This document shows, piece after piece, positions 7,214-12,880 of a DNA stretch of 15,776 nucleotides. The notes under the pieces are model-generated. The model was not told the DNA's origin. It saw nothing but the letters and a program-made list of their open reading frames with translations, and ran no database searches. Position numbers and translations under genes: made by a program. Source of the DNA: Rhodospirillales bacterium Alpha_05. Its GTDB lineage: Bacteria > Pseudomonadota > Alphaproteobacteria > Rhodospirillales > Rhodospirillaceae. The DNA is taken from assembly GCA_001603335.1 (NCBI GenBank), contig LUYR01000608.1:1-15776 (forward strand), in the 5' to 3' direction. How positions within the stretch are numbered: the stretch's first letter is position 1; each line of letters opens with the position of its first letter.

Positions 7214-8020
7214 GCTTGCGACGGCGCGCGGAGAATGGAAATCTCGGCGGGAGCCGAAGGAGCCTTCCGTGCGCCGCAGTCTTCTCCCTCTCGCGTTCCT
7301 GCTGAGCCTGAGCTTTGCCCCGTCCGCCGTCGCCCAGACGGTGGAGGATGGGTTTGCGGCCCACGACGCGGGCGACTATGAGAAGGCTAAGTCCATCCTC
7401 CTCCCGCTCGCCGAAGCGGGCGATCCTCGGGCGATGAATCGTATCGGGTTGATGCACGACTTCGGGAAGGGGTTCCCCAAAGCACCGGCCACGGCCTGCG
7501 ATTGGTACGAAAAGGCTGCTGAACTGAACTATCGGAATTCTCAGAGCAACTTGGGTGTGTGCTTCGACGAGGGCATAGGGCGCCCTCGCGATGCGGAGAA
7601 GGCGATATACTGGCTGACGAAGGCTGCTGAGCAGAACTATACGGACGCGCAGGTGGTACTCATTCGTCTCCTTCATCAACGTGATCCACGAAAAGCACGT
7701 GAGTGGGGGCAACAAGCGGCCAATGCGGGCAGTGTCCCCGGCCGCTTGTTGATGGAGGACTATGGGCTGGAATATTCTGGCCCCAGACCGGGGCGCTATC
7801 AGAAATACTGCTTTATATTGATGGTCTGGCTTATCAAGAAACCTTGGGGTTTTTGTGATTATCCAGTTAACCCTTCGGCCCTCCCTCCGTCGCCCCCCTA
7901 GCCGCGCCGCGTCCGAATTTGTCGCTGACCCAGTCCACGGCCGCGTCTCCGGCACGTTTCACGAGGTTCGGCACCTTGTCGCGAATCCGGGCGCCGTTGC
8001 GCTCCGCCGCGTCCACGGCT
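7214..8020 (+). repeat. Tandem duplication, copy B (Sel1 gene B plus the matching part of the intact convergent gene)
   Basis: Second copy of the unit described at 6375-7175. The two copies are separated by 38 bases (7176-7213) of unmatched sequence. Copy B is contiguous with the full-length convergent gene, so it represents the ancestral junction and copy A carries the truncated tail. Confidence 0.9.
7269..7901 (+). CDS. Secreted Sel1-repeat protein, paralogue B
   Basis: The 210-residue product parallels paralogue A: signal peptide (LLPLAFLLSLSFAPSAVA, cleavage about 22), TPR-like segment to residue 52, about three Sel1-type repeats (CDWYEKAAELNYRNSQSN, GRPRDAEKAIYWLTKAAEQN, DPRKAREWGQQAANAGS) and the tail EYSGPRP...YC...LIKKP...CD. 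The frame is open upstream to 7014, but the GTG at 7269 is chosen because it aligns exactly with paralogue A, is preceded by AAGGAG (7257-7262) and places the signal peptide at the N-terminus. Residues 1-57 are about 91% identical to A; residues 58-196 only about 54%. Cysteines 77, 98, 181 and 196 are kept. The last 35 bases overlap the convergent gene tail-to-tail. Function unknown; a periplasmic scaffold or immunity role is conceivable. Confidence 0.85.
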   Translation: MRRSLLPLAFLLSLSFAPSAVAQTVEDGFAAHDAGDYEKAKSILLPLAEAGDPRAMNRIGLMHDFGKGFPKAPATACDWYEKAAELNYRNSQSNLGVCFDEGIGRPRDAEKAIYWLTKAAEQNYTDAQVVLIRLLHQRDPRKAREWGQQAANAGSVPGRLLMEDYGLEYSGPRPGRYQKYCFILMVWLIKKPWGFCDYPVNPSALPPSPP

Positions 8021-9357
8021 TTGCCGACGGCCTTGCGTGCGCCGCCCGCCATGGCGTCGGAGGAGACGATATAGAGAGCGGTGGCGGCGAGCTGCTGCGG
8101 CGAGGTCGCGCCGGAGCGGGAGGCCTGGTCGGCGACTTCGCCGATGTCGGCGAGCTTGCCCGGAATCTTGCCGAGCGGCGTCTGCTTGGCGATTTCCACC
8201 GCGAGATCGGTGGCGTCGCGGATCTGGCCGTAGACCGGGCTGTTGCGATAGCCCGCCGGAACCGTCGCACGGATGTCTTCGAGCGTCTTGTCGAATTTCG
8301 CGGTGTCGATCTCGCCGGAGGTGAGCAGGTCCTTGGCTTGGCCGATGCGGGCCAGGGTTTCGTTGAGCGGTTCGGCGACGGCGTGGTCGGCGTTGCGCAG
8401 CGCGCCGACGTGCATCGCCACGTCGAACGCATCCTTGGCGTAACGGGCGTCGAGCTCTTCTTTTGAGCCGAGGCCGAGCTGGAGGGACTTCTCCTTGATC
8501 GGCGCGTAGACCTCGCGGGATTTTTCATAGGCGTCGTGGACCGCCCGGGCGCCGTCGGAAAGTTGGGCGTAGGCGTCCGGGTCGGTTTTGCGCAACTCGT
8601 CGAGGCGCTGCGTCGCGGCTTCGAAGGCGGCCTGGTTTCCTCCGGTGAAATCGGGAATAAGCGCCTTCTCCCACGCGGCGGTGCGCTCCTGCTTTTCCCG
8701 CGCCGCCTCGAACGGGGCGCGGCGGGCGGCGTTGATGTCCTCGGAAGGGATGGAGGCGTCCGCGCCGTCGGTATAGTCGGGCGTCGACGGGGTGCGGTGT
8801 CCGGCGGTGCCATGGCGCGCCGCTTGGCGCGGCACGAGGCTGCCGGTGGGGTCGAACGCCGGGACTGCCTCGGGCGGAATCGCCGCCTCGGGCCGCTCCA
8901 TCCGGCCGAAGGCGTCGTAGGCCGCGTTGCCCGGGTAGGCCTCCATGAACGCATTTTCCACATGCGTCCGCAGGCGCGGGTCGGCGGGATAGCGCGGATC
9001 GTCCATCAGCGAACGGATTTTTTCGTCGGTGGTGTCGCCTTTCGGAAGCACCGGCATGTCGGCGGGGGGCGGGGCGAGTTCTCCGAGCGCCGCGTCGAGC
9101 TTTCGTTCGGTCGGGCCGCCGGGGTGCATCACGCCGTCCACCTCCAAGCCGTTGTCCTTCTGGAAACTGCGAACGTTGTCGATGAGCGTGCCTCGATCGT
9201 CGGGAGCGTCCGCGTCGCGATAACCGAGCAGTTGCAACGACGCGCCGGTGCGCTTTTCGTCGTCGGGATCGATCGGATCCTCCTCGCCGACGCGGCCATT
9301 GAGATTGAAGGAGAATGGGGACTCGGCCAAGCCTGAGAAGATGCCGGAAAAGGACAT
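7867..9357 (-). CDS. Peptidoglycan-binding-domain protein with a long helical region, function unknown
   Basis: The 496-residue protein has no signal peptide. Residues about 40-91 resemble a PG_binding_1 domain (LQLLGY, then NVRSFQKDNGLEVDGVMHPG and GPTERKLDAAL). Residues 92-200 are Pro/Asp-rich and likely a linker. Residues about 210-496 are predicted helical by eye and Ala/Glu/Lys/Arg-rich (FEAAREKQERTAAWEKAL; ATQRLDELRKTDPDAYAQL), with a moderately hydrophobic stretch (QLAATALYIVSSDAMAGGA) near 435-453 before the basic end. No lysozyme, amidase, nuclease or lipase motif was recognised. ATG at 9357 has AAGGAAA as Shine-Dalgarno (9370-9364) and a good promoter upstream. The 3' end overlaps Sel1 gene B by 35 bases, and a copy of the last ~50 codons lies between the Sel1 genes. 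It could be an exported effector, a phage-derived cell-wall protein or a structural protein; none is shown. Confidence 0.75.
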   Translation of the reverse strand: MSFSGIFSGLAESPFSFNLNGRVGEEDPIDPDDEKRTGASLQLLGYRDADAPDDRGTLIDNVRSFQKDNGLEVDGVMHPGGPTERKLDAALGELAPPPADMPVLPKGDTTDEKIRSLMDDPRYPADPRLRTHVENAFMEAYPGNAAYDAFGRMERPEAAIPPEAVPAFDPTGSLVPRQAARHGTAGHRTPSTPDYTDGADASIPSEDINAARRAPFEAAREKQERTAAWEKALIPDFTGGNQAAFEAATQRLDELRKTDPDAYAQLSDGARAVHDAYEKSREVYAPIKEKSLQLGLGSKEELDARYAKDAFDVAMHVGALRNADHAVAEPLNETLARIGQAKDLLTSGEIDTAKFDKTLEDIRATVPAGYRNSPVYGQIRDATDLAVEIAKQTPLGKIPGKLADIGEVADQASRSGATSPQQLAATALYIVSSDAMAGGARKAVGKAVDAAERNGARIRDKVPNLVKRAGDAAVDWVSDKFGRGAARGATEGGPKG

Positions 9358-9375
9358 GGCTGGTTTCCTTGTGGT

Positions 9376-9410
9376 ACGATATTCGTGATATATATCATTA
9401 AATCACGATT
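9376..9410. promoter_or_regulatory. AT-rich nested inverted repeats, candidate operator
   Basis: TCGTGAT (9383-9389) and ATCACGA (9402-9408) form a perfect 7-bp dyad separated by 12 bases. Smaller dyads flank it: ACGA-TAT-TCGT (9376-9386) and AATC-AC-GATT (9401-9410). The dyad lies over the -10/spacer of the minus-strand promoter, where a dimeric repressor would block transcription. The spacing does not fit a CRP/FNR site. It could also influence a + strand promoter for leuB. Confidence 0.5.
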
Positions 9411-9418
9411 ATCGTCAA
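9389..9418 (-). promoter_or_regulatory. Candidate sigma-70-type promoter for the minus-strand peptidoglycan-binding-domain gene
   Basis: Read on the minus strand, TTGACG (9418-9413) is followed after 18 bases by TATATA (9394-9389), about 31 bases before the ATG at 9357 and with a good Shine-Dalgarno in between. It lies in a small AT-rich island within GC-rich DNA. Confidence 0.55.
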
Positions 9419-9456
9419 TATCTAGCCACGGGATCTCCCCGCCAAATTCCCGGGAT

Positions 9457-9511
9457 GCAAGGGCCCGCGGCCCTTGCCGGGTGCGGGCAGAGCCCGCGTC
9501 CTGTGTTTTTT
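9457..9511 (+). terminator. Double hairpin with T-run in the leuB leader
   Basis: Hairpin 1: GCAAGGGCC (9457-9465) with GGCCCTTGC (9469-9477), nine perfect pairs, three-base loop. Hairpin 2: 9479-9488 with 9492-9501, ten pairs including two G-U, loop AGA, followed by TGTG and T6 (9506-9511). On the + strand no gene lies directly upstream, so hairpin 2 would act on a leuB leader transcript or stop read-through. The paired GC hairpins may alternatively be a dispersed REP-like element. Confidence 0.5.
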
Positions 9512-9595
9512 CGTCATTTTCTCTGGTTTTTTCGAGCGGGAGCGGAATAATCGGTCCCCCGATTTGGGTTGAGCGCAACGAAAGGCAATGAAGCG

Positions 9596-10699
9596 ATGAC
9601 GGCGAAGAAGAAGGTGATGCTGCTGCCCGGTGACGGGATCGGTCAGGAAGTGACGGCGCAGGTCCGCCGGATCATTGCGTGGATGGAGGAGGCCGGGGTT
9701 GCGTCCTTTGAACTTTCCGAGGGCCTGATCGGCGGCGCTTCGATCGACGCGCACGGCGTGCCTTTGACCGACGAGACGGTGGCGGCGTGCCTCGCCGCCG
9801 ACGCGGTGCTGATGGGCGCGGTGGGCGGCCCGAAGTGGGATAATGTGCCGTTCGACAAGAAGCCGGAGCGCGGCCTTTTGCGCATCCGCAAGGACATGGG
9901 CCTGTTCGCCAACCTGCGTCCGGCGATCGTGTTCGAGGAGTTGGCCGAGGCGTCGACGCTGAAGCGCGACGTGGTGGCCGGGCTCGACATCATGATCGTG
10001 CGCGAGCTGACCGGCGGCATTTATTTCGGCCAGCCGCGCGGCATCGAGACGCTTGAGAACGGCGATCGCAAGGGCTTCAACACCCTCGTCTACACCACTC
10101 CGGAAATCCGCCGCATCGGCAAGGTCGCCTTCGACCTCGCGGTCAAGCGCGGCAAGCGGGTGACCTCGGTGGACAAGGCGAACGTGCTGGAATCGACGAT
10201 CCTCTGGCGCGAGGAGATGGAAGTCGTCGCCAAGGAGTACCCGGACGTGGCGCTCTCCCACCTCTACGTCGACAACGCGGCGATGCAGCTGGTGCGCAAT
10301 CCGAAGCAGTTCGACGTGATGGTGACCACCAACATGTTCGGCGACATCCTCTCCGACTGCGCGGCGATGCTCACCGGCTCGCTCGGCATGCTGCCCTCGG
10401 CGAGCCTCGGCGCGGCGGACGCCAACGGCAAGCGCAACGCGCTCTACGAACCGGTGCACGGCTCCGCGCCCGATATCGCGGGCCAGGACCTCGCCAATCC
10501 GCTGGCGATGATTCTCTCGCTCGCGATGATGCTGCGCTACTCGTTCGACCTCGACGCCGCCGCCGACCGCTTGGAGAACGCGGTCAAGGCGACGCTGGCG
10601 GAAGGCATCCGCACCGGCGACATCATGCAGCCCGGTGCGACCAAGGTTGGCACCAAGGGGATGGGCGACGCGGTTCTCAAACACCTCGCGAACGCCTGA
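9596..10699 (+). CDS. leuB: 3-isopropylmalate dehydrogenase
   Basis: NAD-dependent oxidative decarboxylation of 3-isopropylmalate, the step after LeuCD. The 367-residue protein shows MLLPGDGIGQEV, AVLMGAVGGPKWD, the substrate-binding Arg cluster (LLRIRKDMGLFANLRPA), LDIMIVRELTGGIYFGQPRG, VDKANVLESTILWRE, VDNAAMQLVRNPKQFDVMVTTNMFGDILSD and the NAD-site segment EPVHGSAPDIAGQ. ATG at 9596 fits the family N-terminus; AAAGG at 9581-9585 is ten bases upstream. A TTG at 9569 would add nine residues and is not needed. It is separated from leuD by the Sel1/peptidoglycan-binding insert and must have its own promoter, probably in the AT-rich island near 9370-9420. Confidence 0.98.
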   Translation: MTAKKKVMLLPGDGIGQEVTAQVRRIIAWMEEAGVASFELSEGLIGGASIDAHGVPLTDETVAACLAADAVLMGAVGGPKWDNVPFDKKPERGLLRIRKDMGLFANLRPAIVFEELAEASTLKRDVVAGLDIMIVRELTGGIYFGQPRGIETLENGDRKGFNTLVYTTPEIRRIGKVAFDLAVKRGKRVTSVDKANVLESTILWREEMEVVAKEYPDVALSHLYVDNAAMQLVRNPKQFDVMVTTNMFGDILSDCAAMLTGSLGMLPSASLGAADANGKRNALYEPVHGSAPDIAGQDLANPLAMILSLAMMLRYSFDLDAAADRLENAVKATLAEGIRTGDIMQPGATKVGTKGMGDAVLKHLANA

Positions 10700-10715
10700 A
10701 ACCCTTCGGTTTCGC

Positions 10716-10743
10716 TTGCGCCTCTCGCTGGTTCGGGTAGGCT
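10716..10743 (+). promoter_or_regulatory. Candidate promoter for asd
   Basis: TTGCGC (10716-10721), 16-base spacer, TAGGCT (10738-10743). A transcript would start near 10750, just before the strong hairpin at 10759-10785. Moderate consensus match only. Confidence 0.25.
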
Positions 10744-10758
10744 TTGAGCACATGAACC

Positions 10759-10792
10759 GGGAAGCCCCCCTGGAGGGGGCTTCCCTCTTTCT
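10759..10792 (+). terminator. Intrinsic terminator between leuB and asd
   Basis: GGGAAGCCCCC (10759-10769) pairs perfectly over 11 bp with GGGGGCTTCCC (10775-10785) around a five-base loop, followed by TCTTTCT. It lies 27 bases before the asd start, leaving no space for a complete promoter between them, so it may be leaky or regulatory. Confidence 0.7.
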
Positions 10793-10819
10793 AGCCTCGA
10801 TTAACGAACGGATATCGAA

Positions 10820-11845
<1,026 letters not shown>

Positions 11846-11871
11846 GTCTCCTGGTTCGCACCGAAGAAGTC

Positions 11872-11908
11872 ACGGCGCGGTCCCTCGTGGACCGCGCCGT
11901 TTCTGTCT
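11872..11908 (+). terminator. Intrinsic terminator after asd
   Basis: ACGGCGCGGTCC (11872-11883) pairs perfectly over 12 bp with GGACCGCGCCGT (11889-11900), loop CTCGT, followed by TTCTGTCT. It lies 16 bases before the next start codon. Confidence 0.8.
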
Positions 11909-11924
11909 GCTCCAGGAAGTTTTC

Positions 11925-12446
11925 ATGCAGTTTTCCGCCCGTATCACCAACAGCGCCGCCCGTGGCACGCAGCTCGGCCTCGCGGTATTGATCTCGTTCG
12001 GCTCGGCGATGGCCTCCACCGGTCTGTTGCATCCCTCCTCGGCGGTGTTCGGCGCGCTGTGGGCGTCGATCTCGGCGATCGTGGTGTTGCAGAGCGACGT
12101 CTCCGCCACCGGCGCCGCGGCGCGCCTGCGGGTGTGGGGCACGGTGGTGGGGGCGCTGGTCTCCGGCATCTACCTGCTGCTGCTGCCCTTCACCATGGTC
12201 GGGCTGGCGGTGTGCGTCTGCCTCGCGGTGTTCGGCGCGACCTGGCTTAACCACGGCGACGGCGGGCGGCTCGCGGCGATCACGGTGACGGTGATCATGC
12301 TTCAAGGCGAGATGAACCCGGGGGCGCATCCCCTGCTCACCGTCGGCATGCGCTTTTTCGAGGCCTGCCTCGGCGCGGCGGCGGCGGTTTTGGTGTCGTG
12401 GGCGTGGATGCGCGCGGCGAAGATTTTCGACAAGGAACTTGCATGA
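11925..12446 (+). CDS. FUSC-like small integral membrane protein (putative aromatic acid exporter family)
   Basis: The 173-residue protein is almost entirely hydrophobic with about six membrane segments: LGLAVLISFGSAMAS, SAVFGALWASISAIVVL, GTVVGALVSGIYLLLL, GLAVCVCLAVFGATWL, LAAITVTVIML and FFEACLGAAAAVLVSWAW. The HPSSAVFGALWASISAIVVLQ segment, the R-x-x-GT-x-x-GA motif (RLRVWGTVVGAL) and MRFFEACLGAAAAVLVSW are characteristic of FUSC/ArAE-type membrane modules, here without the cytoplasmic domain of full-length family members. A transport substrate cannot be read from the sequence. AGGAAG precedes the ATG by about six bases. The stop overlaps the next gene as ATGA (12443-12446). Confidence 0.75.
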   Translation: MQFSARITNSAARGTQLGLAVLISFGSAMASTGLLHPSSAVFGALWASISAIVVLQSDVSATGAAARLRVWGTVVGALVSGIYLLLLPFTMVGLAVCVCLAVFGATWLNHGDGGRLAAITVTVIMLQGEMNPGAHPLLTVGMRFFEACLGAAAAVLVSWAWMRAAKIFDKELA

Positions 12447-12880
12447 CGACGCTCTATATCGACGCCGACGCCTGCCCGGTGAAGGACGAGGTGGTCAAGG
12501 TTGCGGAACGCCGCGACCTGCCGGTGGTGCTGGTGAGCAACCGCGGCTTCCGCACCGGCGGCCATCCGCTTTTGCGCTCGGTGGTGGTGGAGGCGACGCC
12601 CGACGCCGCCGACGACTGGATTGCCGCCGAGATCGCCTCGGGCGACGTGTGCGTCACCAACGACGTGCCGCTCGCGGCGCGTTGCGTCGCCAAGGGGGCG
12701 AAGGCGCTTGCGCCCAACGGCAAGGTGTTCGACGCCGACAGCATCGGCATGGCCCTCGCGGTGCGCGACCTGATGACCGATCTCCGCGACACCGGCGAGA
12801 TCTCGGGCGGCGGGCCGCGCGGCTTCTCGGCGCAGGACCGCTCGCGCTTTCTCAACGCCCTCGACGCGCTGCTGCGCTAG
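12443..12880 (+). CDS. YaiI/YqxD family protein (UPF0178/DUF188)
   Basis: The 145-residue product matches the family pattern throughout: MTTLYIDADACPVKDEVVKVAERR, then DAADDWIAAEIASGDVCVTNDVPLAARC (conserved Asp-rich PIN-like pocket), KGAKALAPNGKVFD, and GEISGGGPRGFSAQDRSRFLNALDALL. DUF188 proteins are predicted PIN-like nucleases of unknown substrate. ATG at 12443 is chosen over an upstream in-frame start at 12398 because it begins the family motif, overlaps the FUSC gene stop (ATGA) and has AAGGAA at 12432-12437. Its TAG stop shares the palindrome CTAG (12877-12880) with the stop of the convergent GGDEF-EAL gene. Confidence 0.92.
   Translation: MTTLYIDADACPVKDEVVKVAERRDLPVVLVSNRGFRTGGHPLLRSVVVEATPDAADDWIAAEIASGDVCVTNDVPLAARCVAKGAKALAPNGKVFDADSIGMALAVRDLMTDLRDTGEISGGGPRGFSAQDRSRFLNALDALLR

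Noticed and set aside
7014..7268. N-terminal extension of Sel1 paralogue B in the same open frame
   Set aside because: It would bury the signal peptide behind 85 residues and run over the orphan tail. The GTG at 7269 aligns with paralogue A and has a strong Shine-Dalgarno.
9455..9550. 31-codon frame in the leuB leader with five Phe codons, considered as an attenuation leader peptide
   Set aside because: It has no Shine-Dalgarno (CCCGGG before the ATG), only two Leu codons, and Phe makes no sense for leucine synthesis. The Phe codons come from the T-tracts.
6290..9595. Search for IS ends, integrase, attachment-site repeats or tRNA at the edges of the accessory insert
   Set aside because: None seen by eye. 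The insert is therefore not labelled as a mobile element.
9588..9599. Four-codon frame ATG AAG CGA TGA overlapping the leuB start
   Set aside because: The AAAGG Shine-Dalgarno is only two bases from this ATG, too close for use; it is better spaced for leuB itself. Chance occurrence.
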